Part shown: positions 54,276-63,397 of the stretch, in pieces | Layout of the letters: each line of letters starts with the position of its first letter | Position numbering within the stretch: the first letter of the stretch is position 1 | NCBI GenBank assembly: GCA_963931925.1 | Contig: OZ007582.1 | Span: 26,861,665-26,925,664, forward strand | Direction: 5' to 3' | Length of the DNA stretch: 64,000 nt | DNA from: Onchidella celtica | Lineage: Eukaryota > Mollusca > Gastropoda > Systellommatophora > Onchidiidae | Notes under the pieces: model-generated | Told to the model about the DNA's origin: nothing | What the model saw: only the letters and a program-made list of their open reading frames with translations | The model's database searches: none | Made by a program: the position numbers and the translations under genes

Positions 54276-54802
54276 TAAAAATCAAACCAGTTTTTTATTT
54301 TTTTCAATGGATCATCTATATTTAATTCAGGATCACTTACTTTTTTATTTTTTATTGCCTTTTTCATTTCTCCAAATTTTTTTTCTTCATCTAAAATAAG
54401 TTTGAATTCTTCATCTGAAATTTTTCCATCTTCAAGAGCATTAGAAATATAAGTTTGAATTGTATTAAGTTTTGATTCCAATAAAAATAAGATTGTCTGA
54501 TGTTTATCAGCTTTATGTTGTAATTTTTTATTTATGTATCTTAAAACTATACTTAATAAACCTGTACTTATTGAAAGACCTTCTATAATAATAGCCACAG
54601 GAATGTTAACCACTGTAGATAAAAGTATTACTCCTGTTGTTACCATTCCAATGGCTACAGTTTTTAAAGTTACATCAGTTCCATCAATTATATTTAATGC
54701 TTTTAAATATTTCTTAACTGTTATTCTTTTGTTTTCTTTAGTTCTTTCAAAAGACTTTTGAATATCAAGAATTTTTGTCATTCTATAATCTGAAGCTTCC
54801 AT
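54245..54802 (-). CDS. viral membrane protein with two hydrophobic segments
   Basis: I place the start at MEASDYRM (54,802), because AAAAATGG precedes it as in its neighbours; an in-frame upstream ATG exists. About 185 aa: a charged N-terminal helix, two adjoining hydrophobic segments near residues 48-85 ('VAIGMVTTGVILLSTVVNIP', 'VAIIIEGLSISTGLLSIVL'), then a helical hydrophilic C-terminal half with a KISDEEFKLILDEEK acidic stretch resembling an EF-hand-like turn. Proteins of this shape recur beside Polinton/adintovirus structural genes. The role is unknown; a virion membrane or minor structural component is inference. The reading frame is intact. Confidence 0.6.
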   Translation of the reverse strand: MEASDYRMTKILDIQKSFERTKENKRITVKKYLKALNIIDGTDVTLKTVAIGMVTTGVILLSTVVNIPVAIIIEGLSISTGLLSIVLRYINKKLQHKADKHQTILFLLESKLNTIQTYISNALEDGKISDEEFKLILDEEKKFGEMKKAIKNKKVSDPELNIDDPLKKIKNWFDFYSIKMSFFKN

Positions 54803-54838
54803 TTTTATAATAAATTTTTTGACCAAAACAATTCTTGG

Positions 54839-55419
54839 TTACACCAACATATTTATAAACGGAATACTTTTAACCAAATCGCTCAAAAAACCTTCCCCAT
54901 TATAAACTTGTCCTTCTCGTTTTAAATACAGTCCATCTCCTTGAAACTCATTACCGCTTCCTTTTACAGTTCCTAAATATAAACCTTTTCCATCAGTTTC
55001 AATTTGACAGAGACATCCACCTTTTTAAAAATATAAAACGTCTCCAAATCCATAACCGTCTCCTAATAATTTTTGAACACCACTACTTGCTAAACCCGTA
55101 AGCCCGCCTATTCCAATAGCTTTTGCTATGGAACAACTTTAGATAACAATGGGAGTGCCATTCTAGCAAGAGCAGCCAGAAACCCTCCTTCAATTTTCAT
55201 GTTATATTTTATTTGTTTTCTACTTAGAGTAGTATCAGCTCCTTTATTTTGATTAAATGATTTTTGCAGTTTAGTTATTTGTCTTTGTATTAATGCTAAA
55301 ACATCATTTCCCGGTTCTGCAGTAATTCTAATAGTAACAGGAAGATTCTCTCTCATAGCTCTTTGAATTTTTTCTTTCTGATTATCAGAAATATTTAATT
55401 GAACTTTTTCATATGCCAT
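54839..55419 (-). pseudogene. glycine-rich viral structural-like protein, frameshifted
   Basis: The first 97 codons are open (MAYEKVQLNISDNQKEK..., ending in a hydrophobic 'GGFLAALARMALPLLSKVVP') and hit TAG at 55,126-55,128. The reading continues in another frame with a glycine-rich hydrophobic stretch (IAKAIGIGGLTGLASSGVQ). It then meets an in-frame TAA near 55,026 and finishes with a GKGLYLG...GDGLYLK repeat and SIPFINMLV before the stop at 54,839-54,841. One frameshift and one nonsense codon therefore break it. The membrane-active-looking core plus GxGLYL repeats is a layout I associate with a conserved minor virion protein of Polinton/adintovirus-like elements. Exact function unknown. 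Confidence 0.6.
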
Positions 55420-55523
55420 TTTTAAGAAATAAATTTTAACGTCAACTTCGACGGAGCAAAGCTTAACTTCGCGTTACGTTCAATTTTACGTCACGTTAAA
55501 ACTTGGTTCGTTGTAATTCCTTT

Positions 55524-56837
55524 TCATAAAAAGAACCAATAAATTACTTCATCATCTAAATCTTTTATTTTGTAAGTAATTGGATATGTATATAAAATTT
55601 TATCTATTGTAAATATTTCTTTTGTCCATTTTGGTGTGTAACATTTTTCAAAAAATTTTTTCGTCTTTGTAATTCTAACTCTATCACCTAATTTAAATTT
55701 AGGCTTTGGCAACTGTTTCTTTGTATATAAATTTCTATACACGGTTATTTCATTTTCTTTTTTACTTCCTTCAACAGGAGTCATTTTTATTGATGAATGA
55801 TAGGTGTTATTATAATCATTTACCAAATCATCTAAAATATCTATATATTTCGTAACACCATTCGCCGTGAAATATTTGAACAGTTTTTCTTTCATTGTTC
55901 GGTTCCATCTTTCCACTACAGAACTTTTCTCTTCATTCTCTGTGGAATAGATTTCTTTGAAAAGACTCTTAACATGTTTATTATAGAATTCACTTCCTTT
56001 ATCAACCCATAATTTTTCCGGATGTCTTTTTTTGCCAATCTTTTTAAATCCTTCAGCAACTGTTAGTCCGCTTTTATTTTTTAAACGAATCATCCAACCA
56101 TATTTTGAGAAAACATTAATAACAGCAAGAATGTATTTAAGTCCTTTGTTTTGCTTAGAATAAGCAGACATGTCAACTAAATCAGCAGCCCATATTTTAT
56201 CAATTCCATTAACTATCACTCTTCTTTTCTTAAATTTTTTAATAAGCGGTTTGTGAAGTTCTTCTGCTAAATCACTCGTAAAGCGGACGACGAAGTCGGA
56301 GCTTTTTTTAAAATCAACTGAGTTGTAGCTTTTTTTTTCTCCACCCATTCCAAAAGTTTTTTTCATTTTAATAATAGGTTCAACAATATTTCTATCTATT
56401 CTTTCTCTTAATGTTGGTTTTAAAATGGAATCTAAAGAATGTATCATCTTTTTATCACCTACTTCATTTCTGGATTTAGTATCTTGATTTTGTAAATAAC
56501 AAATATCGTGATGCATTGCGGCTTCATCAACTCTATTAATAGGTTTACTCCAAGGTTTCGGAGTAAGATTTGAATTCAATCTTTGTTTTAAATTGGTTCC
56601 CGGTCCTGTAAAATTATGACCTGGCAAATGCATTTCAAAAGGAAATTTGTTGATGATTTTATTGGTTATGCCTTTTCCAATTGTTGGTATAAATTTTGTT
56701 TTGGTACTTCCACAAATTACACATTTGCCTTTTAACATATTTCTATTATTCTTCGTTTTAACTAATTCAATACCTTCCATAGTATCGGTTTGCTTTTTAC
56801 ATTTTACACAATAGATCGGAGTTCTACCTTCAGCCAT
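55524..56837 (-). CDS. zinc ribbon-PLA2-like-integrase fusion (Maverick/Polinton type)
   Basis: 437 aa from MAEGRTP (56,837), chosen because TTAAAAATGG precedes it; an upstream in-frame ATG at 56,858 is possible. Residues 5-50 form a DUF5679-like zinc ribbon (YCVKC and CVIC). Residues 65-115 form a parvovirus-VP1-type phospholipase A2-like domain: a GPGT calcium-loop-like turn, then DEAAMHHDICY with the His-Asp pair. Residues from about 185 form a retroviral-type integrase core: DDE residues in WAADLVDM, WVDKGSEF and SSVVERWNRT. An SH3/chromo-like tail ('FKLGDRVRI') follows. The enzyme integrates the element; the PLA2-like part would belong to the virion. In related elements, as far as I recall, these are separate genes. 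A one-base shift appears to alter only the last residues (WFFL end). Confidence 0.85.
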   Translation of the reverse strand: MAEGRTPIYCVKCKKQTDTMEGIELVKTKNNRNMLKGKCVICGSTKTKFIPTIGKGITNKIINKFPFEMHLPGHNFTGPGTNLKQRLNSNLTPKPWSKPINRVDEAAMHHDICYLQNQDTKSRNEVGDKKMIHSLDSILKPTLRERIDRNIVEPIIKMKKTFGMGGEKKSYNSVDFKKSSDFVVRFTSDLAEELHKPLIKKFKKRRVIVNGIDKIWAADLVDMSAYSKQNKGLKYILAVINVFSKYGWMIRLKNKSGLTVAEGFKKIGKKRHPEKLWVDKGSEFYNKHVKSLFKEIYSTENEEKSSVVERWNRTMKEKLFKYFTANGVTKYIDILDDLVNDYNNTYHSSIKMTPVEGSKKENEITVYRNLYTKKQLPKPKFKLGDRVRITKTKKFFEKCYTPKWTKEIFTIDKILYTYPITYKIKDLDDEVIYWFFL

Positions 56838-56869
56838 TTTTAAGACAATAAAAATCAACTATATATAAA
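56838..56869. promoter_or_regulatory. divergent intergenic promoter region of the viral element
   Basis: Only 32 bp separate the integrase fusion start (minus) from the zinc-binding ORF (plus). It contains TTTTTAAGACAATAAAAATC and CTATATATAAA, an obvious TATA-like element pointing to the plus-strand gene. It is the only divergent pair in the block and would have to drive both the replication and the integrase gene sets. Confidence 0.45.
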
Positions 56870-57136
56870 ATGGAAAAAAATTGTAATAAGCAAAGCTTGG
56901 ATTCGAAGAATTGCAATACTTGTTTTATTCGAAAACCTCTTGATTTATTTTACAAGGAAAGAAAAAGTTCAGATGGTCATAAAGCAAAATGTAAAGAATG
57001 TATGAAACTTCAAAAACATTTGCATTATGTAAGAAATAAGGAAAAATATAAACAAGCATATCGAGAATTTATGAAAAGAAATCCCGATTATCAAAAGCTC
57101 CGCTTCGATTCGGAGAATCAACATAAAGTCTATTAA
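56870..57136 (+). CDS. small zinc-binding viral protein
   Basis: 88 aa with four cysteines as C-x2-C (CNTC) and C-x2-C (CKEC), about 24 residues apart, around a lysine-rich loop (FYKERKSSDGHKAK). A highly charged helical C-terminal half follows. The pattern resembles the zinc-binding half of HNH/endonuclease-VII-like or zinc-ribbon proteins found in large DNA viruses, but no catalytic histidine-asparagine pair is clear. It sits 16 bp ahead of the polymerase remnant in the same direction, suggesting a role in replication or regulation (inference). Confidence 0.55.
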   Translation: MEKNCNKQSLDSKNCNTCFIRKPLDLFYKERKSSDGHKAKCKECMKLQKHLHYVRNKEKYKQAYREFMKRNPDYQKLRFDSENQHKVY

Positions 57137-57152
57137 AAATAATTCTTAAAAA

Positions 57153-59355
57153 ATGGTCGAAAAAATCTTCAAAGATATTATCAAAGAAATCATTATCGAT
57201 GATGTAAAAGAAAAGAATACTTCTAGATATTTCAAATTAATTAAGGAAAGAGTGAGAAAACTTGTTGAAGATTTTAAAGACAATAAAACAGTAAAAGTTA
57301 AATTAATAACTTCTGAATTTAATACTCCTTTAGCGTTTGATATTATTGAAGCACATTATAATCAAAAACAATTAGGTACTATAAATTCCACGAATGAATT
57401 TAATAAATTTTATGATTCCATTGAGGAAAAGTTTGATGCTTGGGTTGCTGAATTTCAAGATAGAGGATCTGGACATGTCTTTAATCAAATTATTAAAACA
57501 AATGTAAAACTTTATAAAACTAAAACTTTAAGAGGTTCTTCTTATATTCCTACTCCGTTTAAAAGTAAAAATATTATCAACGTTCAAAATAAAAAATATA
57601 ATAAATGTTTTCTTTGATCTATATTAGCTAAATTGTATCCTGCTGATGATCATGTTCACAGACTTTCAAAATATAAACAATATGAAAATACTTTGAATGG
57701 AATTAAATATCCCGTTAAAATAAAAGATATTCCTAAATTTGAAAAACAGAATGGTATTTCAATAAATGTTTTTGCATTAGAAAAACCAGAAGATAAATAT
57801 TCTATATATCCAATTTATACTAGCCAGCAAAGCGGTGACTTCATTGATCTCCTATATTTAGAAGATGATGGAAATACTCATTATTGTCTTATAAAGAATT
57901 TAGAAAGTTTATTAACAGATAAATCTCGTAACAAAGCTTTCATCTGCGGGAATTGTATGAATATATTTAAAAGAGAAGAGACATTAAATAACCATAAAGA
58001 GAAATGCTTAAATCACTAAATGTGTAAGACAATCCTTCCAAAAGAAGGTGATAATATTTTACAATTTACAATTCATCATTTCAAATCTAGATTGCCGATA
58101 GTTTTCTATTGTGATTTTGAATCATGTAATAAAAAGATATCTACAACACAACCAAATCCAAATGAACCTCATGAAAATAAACTTTTTAAACAAGAAGCTA
58201 TTAGTTTTGGAATGTATATAAAATCCGATTATGAAAATCTATGTCCTTCCGTTTATCATACTTATACCGGAGAAGATGCAAAAGAAAAATTTGTCGAAAT
58301 GATTATGATGTATTATAACGAAATCTGTAAAAAAAATTAAATTACTATAAAAAAGCTAAAGCTAAATTAACTTATGCTCAAGAAAAAGAATTTAATAAAG
58401 CAACAAACTGTTATATTTGTAATATTGAATTTTCAGAAGAAAAAGTAAGAGAACACAATCATTACAATGGTAAGTATCGAGGAGCTGCTTGTCAATCTTG
58501 TAATACCAAGGAAGGAAAACAATCTAAAGTAATTCCAGTATTTTTTCACAATGGCAGTGGTTATGATTTTCATTTCATAATAGAAGAAATATTGAAATAT
58601 GAAGATAAATACAATAAACTTTCATTGCTTGCTAAAACATCTGAAGAATATATTTCATTTGAATACTGAAATTATTACAGAAAATTAAGATTCCTAGATA
58701 GTTACAGATTTTTATCAAACTCTTTAGAAGGTGTTGTTAAATCAATAGATGATTTTCCAATATTGAAAAAACATTTCCCGGATAATTACACTTTGCTAAA
58801 AAGGAAAGGTGTTTACCCTTATGAATATGTTGATTCAACCGAGAGATTAAGTGAAGAACAATTACCACCAATAGAAAATTTCTTTTCAAGTTTGAAGAAA
58901 GAAGGAATTACAGAAGACGAATACAATCATGCTGTAAATGTTTGGAATACTTTTAAATGTAAAACTTTACAAGATTATCATGATCTTTATTTGAAAACAG
59001 ATGTATTACTTTTAGCAGATGTATTTGAAAAGTTTAGAGAATTCTTTTTAAGCAATCATGAAATTGATCCGTGTTATTGTTTCTCAGCTTCTGGATTAAC
59101 TTGGCAATGTGGGTGAAAATATACAGGAATAACTCTTGAAAACATAAGAGATCGAATTGAGTTAAACTATTATCAGATGAAGAACAAGTAAGAAAATTAA
59201 TAAGTAAACCTAATTTTAAGGAATCAATTATTTTTAATGAAAACCTAATCGGTATATCGAGAAATTTCTCAAGTTTATAGAATAATTTCTTTTAAAGAAA
59301 AACCTTGGTTAAAAGAATACATCGATTTTAATACCAATCAAAGAACTAAGTATTC
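57153..59355 (+). pseudogene. protein-primed type B DNA polymerase, decayed and rearranged
   Basis: Open pieces of a Polinton/adintovirus-type PolB follow in order: the N-terminal region (57,153-57,614), a block with KDIPKFEKQNGISINVFALE and a C-x2-C zinc finger (ICGNCMNIF), the exonuclease region ('LPIVFYCDFES'), a C-x2-C/H zinc-binding insert (CYICNIEF, REHNHYNGKYRGAACQSC) with 'PVFFHNGSGYDFHFI', then LRFLDSYRFL and 'DYHDLYLKTDVLLLADVFE'. In-frame nonsense codons are TGA 57,615, TAA 58,017, TGA 58,667 and TGA 59,114; a frameshift lies in poly-A near 58,330. After 59,120 the catalytic core is deleted and two short downstream blocks appear in swapped order, after which minus-strand gene sequence takes over. 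Polymerase palm motifs are absent. It cannot encode an active enzyme. Confidence 0.85.
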
Positions 59356-59369
59356 TACTAATTGCATAT

Positions 59370-59968
59370 TTTTTACTAAAAGAGATAATAGGCAAGTTTG
59401 TGTTGGATTCAATTCTAAACAAAGGTTTTTTTCTTTTAATGCTCAGATATTCTTTATTTTTTTCTTTATTAAAAACATCGAAAATCAAAACCATATTTTC
59501 CATATTACTTAAAACAAGATCTTTATCTTTAGGATTATAAAACTTAAAAAGAATATAACCTCTCTCTTCAGATTTTTTCACAACAAAATAACCTTTTCCA
59601 TTAATTCTTTCATAATCTACATCTCCAACCTTAGGCATTACGTCCATTAAACTATTTGATTTATAAAATAGTGAATTATTGCTATTCAAAACTGGTTTAA
59701 TATCAATATCCCATTCAGGTTTTTTAGGAAATTCAACTCTTTTGTATATTCCATTTTCGTTTAATTGAAAACAATATAAACTATCTAATTTTCCAGTTGA
59801 TAAAAAACCTTCAACATTTTCTAAATCTTCTAAGTTAGCTGCATGTCTATTAAGTGGAATAATTTTATTAGTTTCAACAGATCTGCGACTTCGTCGATCA
59901 GAGCTGAGATCTAGTTGATCAGAGCTGAGATCTAGTTGACCAATGTGAATTCGTATATCATCATCCAT
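59370..59968 (-). pseudogene. unknown viral protein, paralogue B (3' truncated)
   Basis: Opens with MDDDIRIHIGQ and carries a 21-nt tandem duplication (QLDLSSD twice). The conserved block 'IIPLNRHAANLEDLENVEGF', then 'LYCFQLNENGIYKRVEF', is clearly homologous to the start of the neighbouring gene (62.2 kb). The C-terminal half ('GKGYFVVKKSEERGYILFKF', 'MENMVLIFDVF') has no motif I recognise. After about 59,370 the frame reads, antisense, into displaced polymerase DNA and stops at 59,309, so the natural end is lost. It starts 5 bp after the stop of paralogue A. Function unknown. Confidence 0.6.
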
Positions 59969-59973
59969 TTTTT

Positions 59974-62203
59974 TTACAAATAATTTATTTCATCTAAAGT
60001 TACTGGTAATTGTGTAAACCTTATCCGATGAATCATAAACTCTTTGTAAATGAGAATATTTTTAAAACTAACATCATCGTCTCCTTTTTCGGTTGTCAAT
60101 TCATTAAGATTATTTCGGATTTTGTAATCATCATTTTGTTTTTTTACAATTATTCGAAAAATTTTTGAATTATTTTCCGAATAACTCATTTGTAATCCAT
60201 CCATAATGTCTAATTTGTCATCAAAAGATTCTAAAACTTTACCTTCAATAATTAAAGTTGAACATATCGGAAATTCTTCAAGAATCTTTTTTTCATTCTC
60301 AAATTCACAATTAAAAGTTAGAATGGTGCGTGGTTCATCCTTACCGTTTGAAAGATAATATTCCTCATCATAGCGTTTTAAAACTGTTGCCTCTCTATAT
60401 CTATGAAGTGGAACCAAACTTCCTATAATTCGACCAGAGTTGTAAACTTTTAGTAACATTTTGTTATTTCCTTTAGTTGATACTTTATCACTTCTTAATT
60501 GAATATCAACATCCCATTCGTGTTTGGCTGGTGTCAAGAACAGATTAAGTCCATAAATGCCGTGCTAGGTCAAGAGTTCAGTGAGTAAATTATCACGACT
60601 TGTTAATTCTAACCAGCGTAATTTGTCGTTGAGCTGTTCTCGTGAACAGTTTGTTTGAAACACTTTTGTTTTAGAGATGGAAAGAAAGTGGGGCGAGATA
60701 GAATAAATGTATAGCTAGGAGTGACAGAGCCGTTCTCGACCCCGTGATTTTGATGAACACTTAGAAGGGAAGAGAAGGGGCGAATAAGGATAGATAGTTT
60801 AAGACGCTTAGTCGCGTTCAGAAATTCGTGCATAAAATGTAGAAAGCACGAGGGTTTAAAGATTTCAGTAGTTGTTTTGACATTTTAAATTGACCTTGTC
60901 TGTATTAGTGCAAGGCCGTAACCGACTTATACAATAGAATAAATTATACTGCGAGCTCAGCTCGGAGCTGACCGCACCAATGAAATCTAGGGATTTGGAC
61001 GTTAGTTGCAGGTGGCTAGACAGTATAAAAGTCTGCCCAGACATATATCCGGCACTCCATACAGAAAACTCCAATCTGTGCAGGCGTCGGCACGATTCTG
61101 CCTGAAGAATCATAAAAGCGTTGTACGACTCATGTCTAGTCCACTATAGACATTTGAGATGAATCCATATGCCTGAATGAGATATGCCCACCGCTATTGT
61201 CCATCGTTCCCTGGTGTCCACCAGGGACTAATCGTAAGTGTTTGTCTATTGATGACTCAACCATGAACGAGGAGCTGAACATAAGTTATCCAGTAGGACA
61301 GGATTACCGCATATACTAGGAGTGCTACCCAAGAATGCAAGATAAAGATATATATAGACTTGCAACTAGTATGAATGTATGGCATACACATCTGTGAATT
61401 GTGATTGATTTGACTGGATGAGGCTGGGCATTGCCAGCCCATCCTAGAGTAGATCTCTAGACTTAACTACGTCAGTTTGTATTGACGGGCTCGATTATTA
61501 TAAGCGTTAGGCACAAATGGCTGAGATGACATTGTCGCCAGAGACCATATTAGTGTATTGATTGATATATAGTAGGCAGACCAGATCTGAGATATATATA
61601 ATTAGTACTTAGATTGTTAGTGAGTCAGAAGTATAATAATATTATAGGAATCTAGAGTAGAATTCTAGTGAAGTATTATTGAATTTGGATTTGATGCTGC
61701 TGATGTTGTCTTTACTATATAATAGATCTAGACAAAATTGTTAGGGTAATTAATGTAATTAAATTTGTGGCCCTGCAGGTCTGTTTATGAAACTTATTCA
61801 GATTGTTCTTAGTGTGTGGCATGGTACGAAAGTTTTAGATATTAGATACCTCTCGATTTAAATGCAGTTGAAACCTTAAGTAGACGGATTCCCCCCAAAT
61901 CCGTAACATTTAGGATAGCAACATCGTAACAGCTGGTATAACTTTAAGTTTTCCATCAACATTTATAAGATTCACAGGTTTTACTTCACTTATAAATTTA
62001 GGAGGTGGGGAATCTACAATTTCATTTCTAACATATATACCTTCTTCATTTAATTTGAAACAATATATAGCATCTTTCTTTCCATTTTCATTAAAACCTT
62101 CTACATTTTCTAAATCATCTAGATTGGTTGCATACCTATGAAATGGAATAATAGTTGTTGATGAAATGTCTCCGCTGGGCATAAGGCCAAACTTATCCAC
62201 CAT
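59974..62203 (-). pseudogene. unknown viral protein, paralogue A, split by a solo LTR
   Basis: The 5' part is 61,932-62,203 (start MVDKFGLM, with the 'IIPFHRYATNLDDLENVEGF' block and 'YCFKLNEEGIYVRNE'). The 3' part runs from 60,531 to the stop at 59,974 (EWDVDIQLRSDK, 'IIGSLVPLHRYREA', 'ILEEFPICSTLIIEGKVLES'). The two parts are separated exactly by the LTR and one copy of its 5-bp target duplication, and they are in frame with each other once that DNA is discounted. The uninterrupted product would have been about 275 aa. No signal peptide, membrane helix or catalytic motif is evident. Its place beside the protease and penton suggests a structural or accessory virion role (inference). Confidence 0.7.
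60527..61936. mobile_element. solo LTR inserted in a viral gene, 5-bp target duplication
   Basis: The LTR spans 60,532-61,931 (1,400 bp), starts TGTCAAGAACAG and ends CATCGTAACA. GCTGG is duplicated at 60,527-60,531 and 61,932-61,936. Inside are a TATAAAAG at 61,023-61,030 and AATAAA near 60,699, with a short hairpin CGGATT-CCCCCCA-AATCCG at 61,885. It is less AT-rich than the viral DNA around it. The short minus-strand frames inside are not genes. It is not obviously the same family as the LTR at 49 kb. Confidence 0.9.
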
Positions 62204-62233
62204 TTTTCAAGAAAAAAATTTATATAGGCTTTC

Positions 62234-62620
62234 TTAATACAAACTATTAATAATTTCTTGAAAACTTTTTCCTTCTGATAATTCTTTTAAAACATATAAA
62301 CACTAATGCCCACAAATTACTGTGTTTGGATCTTGTACTTGATTAGTAGAATATTGAATATCTCCTTTTTTCTCTCTAAGATATTTGATTATTTCTAAAG
62401 GAGGTTGAATTCCATAACTGTCAAAATAAATTTTAATGACTTTGTCATGATACGAAGCGACCCAATGAGTTCCTCCTTTCGTTCCATCACCTAAATTCAG
62501 TATTCCACATTCTTTTCTTCTCGGTTTTTCAGGTAATTCAGTTCTTAAAAACACACCTCTAAAATTAGGAATTTTTGATTCCTTAACAGCTTTTAAAATA
62601 TTGAAATTGGATAGTGCCAT
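62234..62620 (-). pseudogene. adenain-like viral maturation protease, nonsense-mutated
   Basis: Starts MALSNFNIL, preceded by TAAAAATGG. The fold signature of adenovirus-type cysteine proteases is present: the His in KGGTHWVASY, the acidic residue in IYFDSYG, and a Cys in the terminal TVICGH. Immediately after CGH a TAG (62,303-62,305) ends the frame. Downstream codons remain open in the same frame (CLYVLKEL...) to a natural-looking TAA at 62,234-62,236, so about 22 C-terminal residues are cut off. Family role: cleavage of capsid precursor proteins during virion maturation. The truncated form probably lacks the C-terminal helix that completes the active-site side. It lies between the penton-like gene and paralogue A. 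Confidence 0.8.
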
Positions 62621-62629
62621 TTTTAGATG

Positions 62630-63397
62630 TTAAATTTCTCGAATATGAAATCTTATGACGACAATTTCTCCTCTTAAATTTAAAGGTTTATCATTTCGAT
62701 CTGTAATTTTAACCTCTAAGTTATTTATCGTTTTCGTAGCTATCGGCAGAAAAACAAGATTTTTAGGTTTTTCAACTATTTTATATCCAGGAGATATTTT
62801 TGGGAAAAAAGAATAAATAACTGGAACCGGTGTGCCATTAACTATACTTCCGTTTATAATATTCAAATGAACTAGAATACTATTAACGCTAAGAATGTTT
62901 ACAATGTTTTCAGATTCATGAGTTCCCGATTCATATATTTCATGATGAAATCCTAATAAATCAGCTAAGGTACTGTTTTCTTTAAAACTTACTTTATAAT
63001 CTTGTTTGATTGTTATAACAGATTTTAAAGTTTGATTATTTGGTTCGATTTTTATAGCGTCACCAATCAGGTTTTGAATTGCAGTGTTTAAAGATTTAAT
63101 TTCATAAGCACCTGTTGGTATATACACTTTTTGCCAAGTTGAACCATCATAAAACTCTATCATATTGTTTTCCTCATGGACATTGGGGAAAGAATAGTAA
63201 GTTTCTAAATTAACAAAGGCGATTTCATAATGTTTATCCCTGTCTAATTCTAAAGGAGGCATAAACACTGTCGTAAAAGTGGTTTTATTATTACTAACAA
63301 TAATTTGTTGTGACCATTTCGGTCTTGTGTTTTTAGCGATTTCTCTTAAAATGCTCCGTTCGTGGCTGAAGGTAGAACTCCGTTCGTGTTCATCCAT
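62630..63397 (-). CDS. penton-like (minor capsid, single jelly-roll) protein candidate
   Basis: 255 aa from MDEHERSS (63,397), preceded by CCTAAAAATGG. The sequence is beta-rich, with 'FMPPLELDRDKHYEIAFVNL', 'VYIPTGAYEIKSLNTAIQNL', 'FKENSTLADLLGFHHEIYES', 'GSIVNGTPVPVIYSFFPKIS', 'KNLVFLPIATKTINNLEVKI' and 'GEIVVIRFHIRE' at the end. This layout fits the conserved minor-capsid/penton protein of Polinton- and adintovirus-like elements, which forms the capsid vertices. The frame is intact. No stop separates it from the ATPase tail upstream, so an N-terminally extended reading frame from about 63,634 is open, but the internal ATG with the shared context is the probable start. Confidence 0.6.
   Translation of the reverse strand: MDEHERSSTFSHERSILREIAKNTRPKWSQQIIVSNNKTTFTTVFMPPLELDRDKHYEIAFVNLETYYSFPNVHEENNMIEFYDGSTWQKVYIPTGAYEIKSLNTAIQNLIGDAIKIEPNNQTLKSVITIKQDYKVSFKENSTLADLLGFHHEIYESGTHESENIVNILSVNSILVHLNIINGSIVNGTPVPVIYSFFPKISPGYKIVEKPKNLVFLPIATKTINNLEVKITDRNDKPLNLRGEIVVIRFHIREI

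Noticed and set aside
53134..54761. Plus-strand frames opposite the small viral genes
   Set aside because: Antisense shadows; the minus-strand frames are longer, tightly packed and in most cases have shared start contexts.
57615..59116. TGA codons in the polymerase read as recoded Trp or selenocysteine
   Set aside because: A TAA and a frameshift also occur and the catalytic core is deleted and scrambled, so decay explains all of it.
61257..61442. Small frames between the halves of viral paralogue A
   Set aside because: They lie inside the solo LTR and show no coding signal.
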